The notes below the pieces were generated by a model. It was not told where the DNA came from. It searched no databases and worked only from the letters and a program-made list of their open reading frames with translations. Position numbers and translations under genes: made by a program. Below are positions 39,624 to 51,110 of a stretch of 64,000 bases of DNA, in pieces. The DNA is from Epinephelus fuscoguttatus. Lineage: Eukaryota; Chordata; Actinopteri; Perciformes; Serranidae. The stretch spans positions 31,815,449-31,879,448 of the forward strand of contig NC_064773.1 in the NCBI RefSeq assembly GCF_011397635.1. The letters run 5' to 3'. The stretch's first letter is position 1. Every line of letters begins with the position of its first letter.

Positions 39624-39700
39624 CTGAGTCCGCAGCTGTTCAGGAAGTTCACACCGCTCTTAGTCAAACACTCTGTAAACGCTGGTTAAACGCTCCGTTT
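39624..39700 (-). other. mrps33: probable mrps33 non-coding first exon
   Basis: A strong donor (CGGACTCAG|GTAAGA) lies at 39624/39623 on the minus strand. It pairs with the acceptor just before the mrps33 ATG, implying a 3.8 kb 5'-UTR intron. The right-hand edge is approximate, because the transcription start is not visible. Confidence 0.6.
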
Positions 39701-39812
39701 TGTTAAATTCCAATATAATTTTAAGAACTGTACTAACGTTTTACCTAACATTAACCTTCACACACCATACTGCCATCACAGACTCTAACGCGCATGACAC
39801 AATTTTCGTGAA

Positions 39813-39845
39813 GCTGATTGGTTTGATGCTTTCACTTCCGGTTTC
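39813..39845 (-). promoter_or_regulatory. mrps33 promoter: ETS/NRF-2 motif and CCAAT box
   Basis: Reading the minus strand, ACCGGAAGTG (39842-39833, the full ETS/GABP consensus) is followed 11 bases on by CCAAT (39821-39817). Both are about 115-220 bases upstream of the inferred first-exon donor. GABP/NRF-2 sites are typical of nuclear genes for mitochondrial ribosomal proteins. Confidence 0.6.
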
Positions 39846-41455
39846 ACGGCAGGGTGGTATTTTATTTTCAACACGATACATGTTTTATAAATTACACATA
39901 AATGTATCAACGGGTTGTCCTCAAAACTTCAATTGACGCAGACAGACTGTCATTGTTAATGAAGCCTTTTTTATTTTTTTTATTTTACGAAATTAAGCGC
40001 TGGCAGGAAGTCCGTCGCTTTTAAGGGTTCCGGAGGGTGCGACATGTTTTACACAAAGTTCCGCTCATCAGTCAACTGTCACTTCTGCACCTGTGTACGG
40101 AGCTTACTATGCTTATTAGTATGTGTCATTATTTGTTGTTCTGCCTGTTAATTTGATGGCATCTTCACCACAAAAAATAAGGCCACAGTATAAATAGTAA
40201 AATACCTCAAAGCAAGCCATCAGATTAAATATAGAGGTTAGTTGTTTTTTTGTTGTTGTTTTTTTAGATGTCTTTACTGTTGGATGGAATGCCATGAAAT
40301 TTGGTACACAATTTTTTTTCAAATTCAAGAACATTAGTGTTACATATCAATAGGGAAAATGTAGCACTAAGCAGCAAACTATAAAAATGAAAGAACAAAA
40401 TTACAGGGGACTTTTGGATTAAGCAAATCATGGAAAATATATTCACTTACAAAACAATTATTAACAAGGCAAATCTTGAGCAATGACATCTTCAATTACA
40501 ATCAATCAATCAATGTTATTCATAAAGCCCAATATCACAAATTTTGCTTTTACTTCACAGCATATGACACCCCTCCGTCCTTAGGACCCTCACAGCAGAT
40601 AAGGAAAAACTCCCCCAAAAAAACTCTTTAACAGGGGAAAAAAATGGTAGAGACCTCAGGAAGAGCAACTGAGGAGGGATCCCTCTTCCAGGATGGACAG
40701 GTGTGCAATAGATGTCGTACAGGACAGATCAACATAATAAATTTACAGTGTTCCATATCACAAAATGAGACCTAAAGAGAGACAGAGACAGAGAGAGATG
40801 CAGGACAGACAGTTATGACAGCTTACAACAACATTAATTTAAGTTATAATATTGTAACAATAATTACAGCTATTATGGTACAACATGTTGTAAGTATATG
40901 ATAGTATATGTATGTGATAATAATATCAATAGGCCTATGTGTAAAATAACAGTAGAAGTATGACTAATGATAACAGCAGCAGCAGGAGGCATCAGGCAGG
41001 ACCACAGCAGCAGCACAACCACGTCACACAATCAAGACACAGCTGTGATAGGAGGTAACCTGCCAGACAGTGGAGCACAAAGGCTCTGGAGAAGAAGCTG
41101 AGTTAGTGACATGCAGTAGAGCCGAGTTAGCGAGAGGCAGTAACAGGACATGAATGTTAGCAAAGGAGAGGGAGGGAGAGAGGGAGAAGGAGAGAAGAGG
41201 CTCGGTGTATTATAGGTGATGTATTATAGGAGGACCCCCGGCAGACTAGGCATATGCCAGCCTAACTAGGGGCTGGTCCAAAACAAGCCTGAGCCAGCCC
41301 TAATGTAAGCTTTATCAAAAAGGAAAGTGTTAAGTCTTGTCCTAAATGTGGAGACAGTGGCTGCCTCCCGGACTGAAGCAGGAAGATGATTTCACAGAAG
41401 AGGTGCTTGATAGCTGAAGGCTCTGGCTCCTTTTCTACTTTTGGTGACTTTAGGG

Positions 41456-41525
41456 TAGGCTGACCAAATGTCCACTTTTCACATCCTGTCCAGGGGTTTT
41501 TATAAATTGATGATAATGTCTGGTT

Positions 41526-41568
<43 letters not shown>

Positions 41569-42343
41569 AGCACAGGCGCATATCTCTGTCCGAACCTGAA
41601 CCGAGCCCGACATTATTTAATTACTAAAGCACTGAGTTTGAGTCGCACAGTGGTTACAGGGTATTTAACAGGCCAGGCGTGCACCGTGGGTGCTCAGCGG
41701 AGAGGGAGACCTCCATGTTTAAGACGGGAGCGGGAGGCGGGATGTCTGACGCTTCCAGCGAGGGGAGAGAGAGAAATATAACAAAATAAGATAAAATAGG
41801 AAAAACCTGTCTCCCTCTTTTATTTTATTTTCAGCGTTTAATCAAGGCGGAGGCGGGCGGCGGGAGGTCCTAGACTTCCAGCGAGGGGAGAGATAGAAAC
41901 AAACAGCCAATGTGTGTGTGTGTGTGTGTGTGTGTTATGTTCAGGTGTTGTCACCTAAATAACAGTGTCCAAGCAATAAACAGCACAGACAATACGATTT
42001 TATTTATTTTTACATTACATTTTCACTGAAAGCTGACTGAATCCGACCCGAGCCCGAATACAATTTATACATTTTTGACCGAGCCCGACCTGTCAGGCTC
42101 CGTCGGGCTCGGATCGGGTAGCCACACTCTAGTGTGTGTATGTGTCCACTATAGGGGCCTATCTGAATTTCTGTCTTTGAGAGATATTATTTTACAATAT
42201 AACTGAATTTTCTATCCATACATATAAACTTTAAATATATTAAAATTATAAGGCATCTTTGAGTAAACTGCGAGTATCATTTAAGTAGGCTGTCCTAGTG
42301 TCCGAGTGTCCTCTTTTTTGGAAATCAAAATATGGTCACCCTA
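41456..42343. mobile_element. non-autonomous hAT element (888 bp) with 8-bp target duplication
   Basis: The left end TAGGCTGACCAAATGTCC and the inverted right end TAGGGTGACCATATTTTG are flanked by exact CTTTAGGG copies at 41448-41455 and 42344-42351. Eight-bp duplications and TAGGGTGACC-type ends fit hAT. The interior has (GT)n tracts and no transposase. Confidence 0.88.
41530..41567. repeat. (GT)n microsatellite inside the hAT element
   Basis: A second GT run lies at about 41909-41934. Both flank near-duplicate purine-rich segments (CCAGCGAGGGGAGAGA occurs at about 41755 and 41879). Confidence 0.9.
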
Positions 42344-42764
42344 CTTTAGGGACCACGAGTAACCCTGCATTCTCAGAGCACAGTGTTCTGGTGGGATAAT
42401 ATGGCACTATGAGCTTTCTATGCTATGATGGAGCCTGACCATTTAGAGCTTTGTAAATTAGGAGTAAGATTTTAAATTCAATTAAATTCTGGATTTTACA
42501 TGGAGCCAGTGCAGAGAAGCTTAAACAGGAAAAATGTGATCTTGTTTCTTAGCTCCGTCTAGTGCCGCTGTGTTCTGGATTGGCTGGAGAGTTTTTAAAG
42601 ACTTATTAAAGCTACCTGATAATAGGGAGCTACAGTAATCCAAAACAAAAGTGGACCAATTTTTCTGCATCTTTTTGGGACAGGATAGGCCTAATTATGT
42701 ATGTTATCACAAAAGGTGATCTTCAGTGTTTTTCATTTGCTTCAGATTTTCTCTTTTTTTTTGA

Positions 42765-42767
42765 TTT

Positions 42768-42798
<31 letters not shown>

Positions 42799-42800
42799 CT
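42765..42800. repeat. (TTTC)n microsatellite
   Basis: Tetranucleotide run. Around it, 42642-43870 has no assigned feature. Confidence 0.9.
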
Positions 42801-43875
42801 TTAAACAAAAGTAAAAGATTTGAAAAAGTATTTTATTTCATTAATAAAACCAATAAAATTAGTTTCCAGTTTTCCACTTACATACATGGATATGATACTT
42901 TCCCATGATAATTTCTACGTTAATTACAGAATATATGTGATTGATTAAGATGATTTTATAGAAAATAAGACATCTATTAGGCTAAGTTTGAGAATAGGAG
43001 ATACTGTAATACACATTCATCCCTGTATATTCAGGTAGACACATTTATGTTCCTCTCAGGATGAATTGTTATAACTTTGGGGACATCTTAACTCAATGTA
43101 GCACCACCATCAGGTCAAAATTTGAATATATCCATTACTTTGGTTTATACCTGCAAAACTGCTGACATTCCCAGCAGTCTCAGCTGTGCTTTATGTTGGG
43201 ATGCCAATGCACTAAAGCATGTTAGCATTGTCATTGTGAGCATTTTAGGGGCATAAATATAGACAGTGCAGGCAGTGCAGTTGAACTGGGGCCCGTGAGG
43301 GGAGGGGCCCATGAAGAGAGTGGGCCCTCCAATAATGCGTTGGGTGGAGAATGGACCCTTATAAGTGACTGCCACCTTGAAATTATCTCTCTCATCACAT
43401 GAAACACAGTACAATTTGCTATATATGCTCTTGAAAAAGCAAGCCCATCATCATGTTCATGTTTTCTTTATTTGTAAAACAGTCAATATCTATAACAAAA
43501 TGACATGCTTATTCTATATCTGTAAATCTACTATTCTATAAAACAAATATATAACTATACATCAGCTATTCAAATTATTAAATTTGATCAATTACTTCTT
43601 AATGTCTTATTTTCTTTGGTATTTGTTATTATATACAGAAATGCAACGATGGTTGCTGGGTAACATGTTGATGTTATCCAGTGTCAAGTCTCTGATCATG
43701 CAATGAAACAATATGTGCACAACAGCATGCACCGGGGCCAACTTTAACTACCTTATGCCACTGTATATGCCACATTTTGCTTTATTGCACTACCTTTACT
43801 GTTTTGTGCAAAATTATCTTAATCAATGTGATGGCCTGAACTGTGCCAACATACCATCATTATACACTATCTTAA

Positions 43876-44082
43876 AGGAACAGTGTGTAAGATTCAGACA
43901 TATTTACTGGCTTCTAGCAGTGAGGATAGCAGATTGTAACCAGTGGAAACTTCTCCTGGTTAAAATTCTTTCAGTGTTTCAGTTTGTTCTGGAGGTTTTT
44001 ACCATCCTGCTCAGCAATATGTGTAACTGGGACCAGTACTACAGAACTGTCGTCAGCATTCGTCCATCTACATCCTAACCCT
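43876..44082 (+). repeat. partial TTAA-type DNA element
   Basis: TTAA at 43872-43875 is followed by AGGAACAGTGTGTAAG, like the terminus at 34139. The right end is missing where the LINE fragment begins. Confidence 0.45.
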
Positions 44083-44525
44083 CACCTGTGGTCATGAGCT
44101 TTTGGTAGTGACCGAAAGAATGAGCTCGTGGATATAAGCTGCTGAAATAAGTTTCATCAGAAGGGTGGCTGGGCTCAGCCTTAGAGATAGGGTAAGGAGC
44201 TTGGACATCCAGAGGGAGCTCACAGTAGAGCTGCTGCTCCTTCGCGTCAAAACAGGTCAGTTGAGGTGGTTGAGACATCTGATCAGGATGCCTCCTGGGT
44301 GCCTCCCGTCAGAGGTGTTGTGGCACGTCCCACTGGTAGGAGGCCCTGGGGTAGAGCCAGAACACACTGGAGGGATTACATATCTGATCTGGCCTGGAAA
44401 CGCCTCGGGATCCCCCAGGAGGAGCTGCAAAGCATTGCTGGGGAGAGGGACGTCTGGGATACTTTGCTCAGCCTGCTGCCCCAGCGACCCGGCTTTGGAT
44501 AAGGGGTTGAAAATGGATTGGTAAT
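44083..44525 (+). mobile_element. LINE ORF2 C-terminal fragment (Rex/RTE-type), frameshifted
   Basis: Encodes AGLSLRDRVRSLDIQRELTV in one frame and GRRPWGRARTHWRDYISDLA, WKRLGIPQEELQSIAGERD in another. This is a very common teleost LINE C-terminus, ending near GGATAAGGGGTTGAAAATGG. I believe it is the Rex3/RTE type, but the clade is uncertain. Confidence 0.75.
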
Positions 44526-44529
44526 TTGC

Positions 44530-46640
44530 CATGACTAAAGGAAAGTGACTGATAGTGGAAACACAGAATTTTATATAGACCTTTTTAGAGCCGACGTCTC
44601 AATGAGCAAAGCACAACTCGCCTAGTCTTACTTTTGTTCTTGTTATTGTGTTGTGTTATTGTCAGCCAGAACAGAAGGAGTCGAAAAATTATTATGAATT
44701 GAAATGGAATAAGCTCTTATGTGTCCCCTACCTCAGCGCTAATAAGCATTTTGTTTTAGTTATGTTTATACATTTGCGTAAATTTGTGTTTAATCAACTT
44801 TGACAAAATTGAGCAGTGCAGGGAAGAGGTCATTTTTTACCCTGCAGACAGGCCATTTCTGCATTTTGATTGTATTACAGCTTATGTCTTACTTCACATG
44901 ATTTTTTCTGTTTAATTCCCTTTCATCTTTCTCCTCACTGTATTATTTAGTTGTTTTATTTTGTTCAGCCTTTGTCTCAGTTTTACTTCATTTCCACAAA
45001 TTGCTGAAAGTAAAGCTGCTCTGAGTCTATGGTGTCTCCTCTGAATTATTGCAGTTTTCAGTGACAGTCTGCATGGCAAGAGGAGTCTTTCTTTTAATTT
45101 ATTAACAGCAGAGGGCGCCAGATATGAAGAAACAGAAAACTGCAGCCACAGATTCTTCTGGACATTTTCAAGGCTTCAGCTGCACAACAGAGTGATACTG
45201 CCTGGCAGGAAACACAGGAAGTATATGGGCCATGAGCACCGACTGTGGCAGAAACACCTCTGCCATCAGCAGTGTTAGAATTAAGGTTTGTTTCTGTCCT
45301 TGAGCTAAAACGGAGCAGCCCTTGAGTGAATAAGTCTTTATATGTCAATTAATTTGTAAATCTAACATTGCACCTCATTGCTGCTGTGCGGACACTTCAC
45401 AGCTATGCTTATCAATGTTTATTGTACCCAAAACACAAAAGCATCAGACAGCATGAACAACATAGTGATGAATGAATTTGCCAGTGTTAGAGCCCTGCCA
45501 ATAGTGAGGATAAAAGTGTGAGGTTTGTCCTGATGATGGTGCTACAGGAAAGGCCATGAGGTCATTAAAGCTGCATTCACTGATTTTGTTTTTGGCCACT
45601 TGGGGTCAGCGTAACAAGCGGGTAAACCTAGTACTAACATAATATAATCATAGATACAGGCTGAATTCAAATGTCCACCCTCTGGACTTGTGGACTGAAG
45701 CCTCGCTGACTTCAGTTGTATGTAGTGTGACTGTATTCACTGTCGTCATGTTAAGTCTGCAAGGGCGGAGACTGCAAGAGGCTGACACAGCCCTCAAGAC
45801 TGTTTTAGTCGTTGCTGTGGAAACATTAAACTATGCTGTCATTTTCATATAGGCCTATGTCATATAAGTCAATGATGAGTGCCTACTCATCTGTCCCTGC
45901 AGATAGTATGATATAAATCCCATATAAAGCCTTTTTTGTATAAACGTATAAATACTTACCTGTATAATAGGCTACACACGTTCAAAAACAGAAATGTTTG
46001 TAAAAAGGACAGGACCATAAATTAATAGACTGGGTATTACTTATATTAGAAACCCTCTTTTGTTTTTTTTCGGCCAAAATATTTTTATGCGGCAAATGTG
46101 TAAATCTGTTTGCTTCCACAGCTATATTGTTTGAAAGAGCACAAGTTGTTCTCCGTTTTGACCAAAAGTAACGTGTATAGTAAATCTTGTGGTTGTGACA
46201 GCAAGTTGAAGAGAAGCTCTCTGCACTCTGACAGTTGAGCCTTCCACTCTAGCCCTGAACACTGTCCATTACACATAATAAACACAGAAAATGTCTGAAA
46301 ATAGCTAAAACTGTTGACTGCCATAATTCAAAAACTGCAAAAGATATAAAAAAGCTGAATCACAATTGAAAAACTCAAAGTATATAAACCATTTAAAGTT
46401 AAATTAAGTCTGTAGCTGAAAGTAGCATTTCATAGTGTTTTAAGAGGATCTGAAGATTTTCTCCATTGGTTTATATTGTAAAATTAAGTTGAAAAAGCTT
46501 AATATTTTAAAAGTATAAATGGAAAAACAAAAAGCCATAGCAGGAATGCCTTTACAGAGCTAAACTTGTTTGAATGGTTTCTGTAGCACAAAGTATGCAA
46601 AAGGAGTAGCTAACCAAACAACATGCAGAACAGGAATAGT
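44530..46640. other. intergenic, no assigned feature
   Basis: No coding similarity or bounded repeat was seen. Confidence 0.4.
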
Positions 46641-46649
46641 AAAGATTTT

Positions 46650-47160
46650 AAGAAGATATCCACACTACGCACGTGGCCTACACTGTTGTGAACAAATACT
46701 TGTGTAATCATGTGTCAGTGTCACTCTGCAGTTACACCTCCTAAACACTAGTCGGCGGTGGGGTTTCTCTGAAGTGCTGTAAAGTTATGTTGATTCAAAA
46801 CACACCCAAAACACACATTAAACATGGCTTAATAACAACAATTTCAAATAAAGGTACATAGGCTTCATTATAGCTTGCAGGGTTCACAGACAAAGCACTT
46901 GTCTTTTGCTGGACACACAAATACAACATGCTAACATTATTAGCACAAACCTATGGCATTTTACATCGTATTATATGAAGCCAGAATATATCACACACAA
47001 GACTTTTGCTATTTTCGGGCATCTTTATTGTCTCCTTAATTTATTGTTTCTTATCTGTGACTTTCCACTGAGGGAAATGGTTTTCACCTTACAAAAATAG
47101 ACTGAAAGTCTGCATTGCCGTAACGTATACATGTAGTTACATTTCTTGAGAGGTGCACAT
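46650..47160 (-). repeat. inverted copy of the 36.8-kb repeat
   Basis: Reverse-complement similarity to 36780-37340 across about 480 bp. Shared features include AACATGCTAAC, TGTCTTTTGCTGGACAC and CACTGAGGGAAATGG (here) against their complements there. Confidence 0.75.
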
Positions 47161-47164
47161 GAGT

Positions 47165-47524
47165 AGGTTAATTTTATTTAAAAAACTTTTTTAAAATTTT
47201 ATATACTTTATTAATCCCCGAGGGGAAATTCAATTTTTCACTCTGTTCGTCAATTACACACAGGTCCGAACACACACATGCACAAACTGGACCTATACAT
47301 GCACTAAGTGGAGAGATGTCAGAGCGGGCTGCCCATGACAGGCGCTCTGAGCGGTTGGGGGATTCGGTGCCTTGCTCAGGGGCACCTCGGCAGTGCCCAG
47401 GAGGTGAACTGGCACCTCTCCAGCCACCAGTCCACGTTCCATATTTTGGTCCGGATGGGGACTTGAGAAGTCGACCCTCCGGTTCCAAACCCAAGTCCCT
47501 GTGGACTGAGCTACTGCCGACCCC
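47165..47524 (-). mobile_element. second tRNA-like SINE family, minus orientation
   Basis: On the minus strand it starts GGGGTCGGCAGTAGCTCAGT with a box A-like TAGCTCAGT, and ends TCCCCTCGGGGATTAATAAA. It interrupts the inverted copy of the 36.8-kb repeat. No clear target duplication was found. Confidence 0.6.
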
Positions 47525-47822
47525 AAGGTTATGGTGTAGGTTACGGCACAGAGACTATGCCAGATATGCGAGATTCAATGCAGAGGTATATCCCACTTTA
47601 CTACCACAGGATGTGCCCCAGGCACCACATTTTGCCCAAAATCAACAAAACCAGCCTGAAAATCAAGGAAGCTACGCTATGACTGACCAAGTTAGCAATT
47701 TCCCTCTGTTTCCAGTCTTAATACTACGCTAAGCTAACTGGATGCTGGTTGTAGCTTCAGCGTACAGATTTGTGTGATTAAACTGTGCAACAAAAAGAAT
47801 CTTACATTCCAAAATGTCAAAC

Positions 47823-47965
47823 CTCTAGGAAGCCGGAGTGAACCCACACTGACACGGGGAGAACATGCAAACTCTGCACAGAAGGGCTCCCACATCCGGG
47901 ATCAAACCGGCAACCCTCTTGCTGTGAGGCAACAGTGCTAACCACCACATCACCGTGCCGCCCTA
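47823..47965 (-). repeat. tRNA-derived dispersed repeat, promoter-side fragment
   Basis: Carries the reverse complements of box B and of the GTTTGCATGTTCTCCCCGTG block, ending at CACCGTGCCGCCC. The downstream half of the repeat is absent. Confidence 0.75.
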
Positions 47966-47989
47966 GAATATCTTCTTATGCCATGCAAT

Positions 47990-49422
47990 CCTTGTACTGT
48001 TAGATCTCACAACTGCGTTTGATACAGTGGACCATAGCATCCTCATTTCCCGTCCGGAGCACTGTGTAGGTATCTGTGGTACTGCTTTGAAGTGGTTCTG
48101 CTCTTTTTTTTTTTTTTTAAAAATATTTTTTGGGGCTTTTTAGCCTTTAATGGATAGGACAAACAAGTGTGAAGGGGGGAGAGAGAGGGGGAGTGACATG
48201 CAGCAAAGGGCCACAGGCTGGAGTCGAACCCAGGCCACTGCGGCAACAGCTTTGTACATGGGGTGCCTGTTCTACCACTAAGCCACCAACGCCCCGTGGT
48301 TCTGCTCTTACCTCTCTTAGAGAAGTTTTTCTGTCAGCCTTGGTGGTCACCAGTCATCCTGTGCACCCCTTCCATACGGAGTGCCCCAAGGGTCCATTCT
48401 CGGGCCTATCTTCTTTTCCACCTATTTATTCCCCTTAGGGGCTATTTGGAAATACAATATCTTGTTTCGCTTTTATGCTGATGATAACCAAATCTACATG
48501 CCCCTGAAAGCCAATGACCCGAGTTGCTTAGAGCCTCTGTTAAAATGTCTTATTGACATTAAAGCATGGTTGGCCCGTAATTTTCTAAATTTTAATGAAA
48601 GCAAGACAGAGATTATAATGTATCTCTAAAGCCCCTCTTGACCTGGTTTCTCTTGTTCCGTATCTTAAACCTACTGTGACAAATCTTGGGGTCAAAATTG
48701 ACAACAGTCTCAAAAATGGGTCAGCAAATAAATTTGGTTGTAAAATCCAGCTTTTTCCAGTTAAGGATCTTATCAAAGGTCAAGCCCTTCCTTTCTTTTA
48801 ATGATTTTGAGAGGGTTAGCCACGCTTTTGTCTCTGCAAGATTTGACTATTGTAATATCCTCCTTATTGGTGTCTCTTAGACTTCCCTTTCACGACTCCA
48901 GTTAGTTCAGAATGCGGCTGCTCAACTTTTAACTGGAGCACGCAGGTGAGAGCACATTTCCCCCGTATTACAGTCTCTACACTGGCTTCCTTTATCTTTT
49001 AGGATTCATTTTAAGATCTTATTGTTTACTTTTAAGGCTCTTAATGGGTTGGCCCCCTCTTACCTGTCTAGTCTCCTGCACCTGTGTTTCCTCTAGAGCA
49101 CTGAGGTCTGATGACAGATCGCTCCTGGCTGAGCCTTGCTTCTTGTGGCCTCCAAACTTTGGAATGAGCTGCCCCTCCAGATGAGGCTCGCCCCTACCCT
49201 GCCTGTTTTTAAGTCTCGTTTAAAAACTCACTTGTTTTCTCTGGCCTTCTCAGTCTCTGTGTGATAGCGGGTTGCTTTGTGGTCTGAATTTTGTGTTCTT
49301 AATTCATGTTAACAAACTTTTCGTGTTTTGTATTTTTGTCATGCTTATTTTTTGTGCAGCACTTTGGTCAACACTTGTCTTTAAATGTGCTATATAAATA
49401 CATTTGTATTGTATTGTATTAT
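47990..49422 (+). mobile_element. L2-type LINE ORF2 3' portion, decayed, split by a SINE
   Basis: Reverse transcriptase motifs survive in several frames: AFDTVDH near 48010, GVPQGSILGPI near 48380, FYADDNQIYMPL near 48470, and FARFDYCNILL near 48835. The tail ends TTTAAATGTGCTATATAAAT followed by short (TTGTA)n repeats. Frameshifts and stops are frequent, so the copy is dead. A SINE lies at 48106-48295. Confidence 0.8.
48106..48295 (-). mobile_element. tRNA-derived SINE with 14-bp target-site duplication
   Basis: The minus strand begins with a tRNA-like head: box A TGGCTTAGTGG, box B GGTTCGACTCC. It ends in poly(A). GTGGTTCTGCTCTT is duplicated exactly at 48092-48105 and 48296-48309. The insertion is inside the LINE relic's reverse transcriptase, so it is younger than the LINE. 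Confidence 0.9.
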
Positions 49423-49679
49423 GCAGTGACAACTTATGAACATCATGCCTCTTTGGACGGTTTATTTAGAAAACAAAAAGATTGCTTCTCCAAAATTAAA
49501 CTCTGACTTGGTTTTATAAGGTTCTATCTGTGAGCCAGTCAGCACTGAGGAAAGCACACGACAACCAATCAGGTTCCGCTTCTTTGTTATGCCTCAGTAC
49601 TGATATAAATTGAAGCCCTACTTATCAGTCTTCACTGGTTAGCTTGCCTTGTGCTCTGCACTGCTTGTAACACTGTCCC

Positions 49680-49930
49680 GCCTCAACAGCATTGCTGTGG
49701 AAACATCATGGTCAACCCCAGGCTCCCCCAAGGAAGCCCTTTTGAGTAAGCAGCTTCATTTTGAGCACCAAACCCCTTAAAGGACTGTTAACACGACTGT
49801 TACCTCTGTTAACATTATTAGCAGTGCAGTACAGGTGCACAGTGTAGAGCGTCCAAGGCTAACGTTAGCTAACCAGTGGAGACCGGAGGGTGGGCAGTGG
49901 TCACTATGTTTCCAAATGTTAATGCAGTTA
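49680..49930 (+). repeat. family A repeat, short copy
   Basis: GCATTGCTGTGGAAACATCA, then GAGTAAGCAGCTTCATTTTG, matching the 24.9- and 29.5-kb copies. Confidence 0.6.
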
Positions 49931-49934
49931 GCCG

Positions 49935-50955
49935 TCTGTCAGCAAGCCAACAGAAAATAAAAGGCGAAACATTAACAGTACTTCACAAAACTCTATTCTC
50001 TATTTCTATCCACCTCTAAATAGATAGGGCTTTGAAAAGCAGTGCCAGAGCTCACTGAGTCAATGGAGCACCACACCAAAAGGAAAGGCCTCTCCTATAT
50101 TATGTCATTATGTGTTTTTTTTTCTTTTTAACATTAACACAATAATCAAATCTGACATCTCAAGTACAGAGACTATCTAGAATACTATAGGCTACCCGTC
50201 TCACTGCCTGTGCAGTACAATTTAGTTAATTGTTTGTATTCCTTAAAAACTGTTGCTTCTTTTCATATTTTGCAAGATAGAACCTTATAATTCAAAGCAG
50301 AAAGTGAGTTCTTAGGATTAGAAGGTTCTGTCTACATTTGACCTGTCCCTAAACCCCAATTTAAAAAGCCAACAGGAGTTCCGTATTTTACATTCAGAAT
50401 AACTTTAGGGTGTCTGTCATTTGCATATATGAAAGAGGCTTGTTCCACATATCATTTTTGATGTTTGGAATGTAAAAACTTTGAAGCAATATCTCAAAAC
50501 TACTCAGAATGCAGATAGAACCTTATAATTCTAAGGTGGCAATTACTGTTGAGACATCTATTAGACAATTGATTTGTATGGTGTTAGTATTTGTTGACCA
50601 TTTGTAGTGGATTTATGGTGCATGACTGAGGTTGTGATACCTATTCCGTCTACACAGACGTGGTTTACAAAACATTTTCCCTGTAAAGGTTTCAGAGGCA
50701 TTTTTAAAATCCTGTCATACTCTGAAAGTTTCAAAAAATGTTGCACTCCTTTTAAATACCAACAGAGTTTGGATTCGGAAAGAGCAATGACAATTCAGTT
50801 GTTATTTATTTATTGGTATTGATATTTAGTTAGATTTTTTTCCACATCTAACTCATGTCCTCTCACAGAACGTCTCGTTTTCATCATTGAATAAAAAGGT
50901 CACTGAGGAACATTTTTCATGGTAGTGCGTGTGAATGAAGTTAACAAAAATAACT
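49935..50955. other. intergenic, no assigned feature
   Basis: Contains a duplicated AGATAGAACCTTATAATTC motif at about 50274 and 50512, otherwise nothing recognised. Confidence 0.4.
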
Positions 50956-50959
50956 AAAT

Positions 50960-51110
50960 TAAAGTGACACCCACCCAGACCTTAGACCCTCAATGAGAGC
51001 AAGGAAAAAAACTCCCATTATAAGGCAAATTAAGGAAGAAACCTCAGGAGGGCCCACTCAAAGAGAGATCCCCCTCCAGGATGATCAGCTGATAGGTGCC
51101 ACTGTCTTAA
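50960..51110 (-). mobile_element. LINE 3' UTR fragment
   Basis: On the minus strand it reads CCTCCTGAGGTTTCTTCCTT and GGGAGTTTTTTTCCTTGCTC, the two conserved blocks seen in the full-length L2 3' UTR. It is short and has no coding part. Confidence 0.6.

Larger units (their letters stand above)
40497..42641 (-). mobile_element. L2 LINE 3' fragment, minus orientation, split by a hAT element
   Basis: Its 3' UTR (40497-41290) and ORF2 C-terminal coding end (41290-41455, 42352-42641) are the reverse complement of 58840-60090. It is truncated at the 5' end near 42641. The fragment is interrupted at 41456-42343. Confidence 0.88.
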
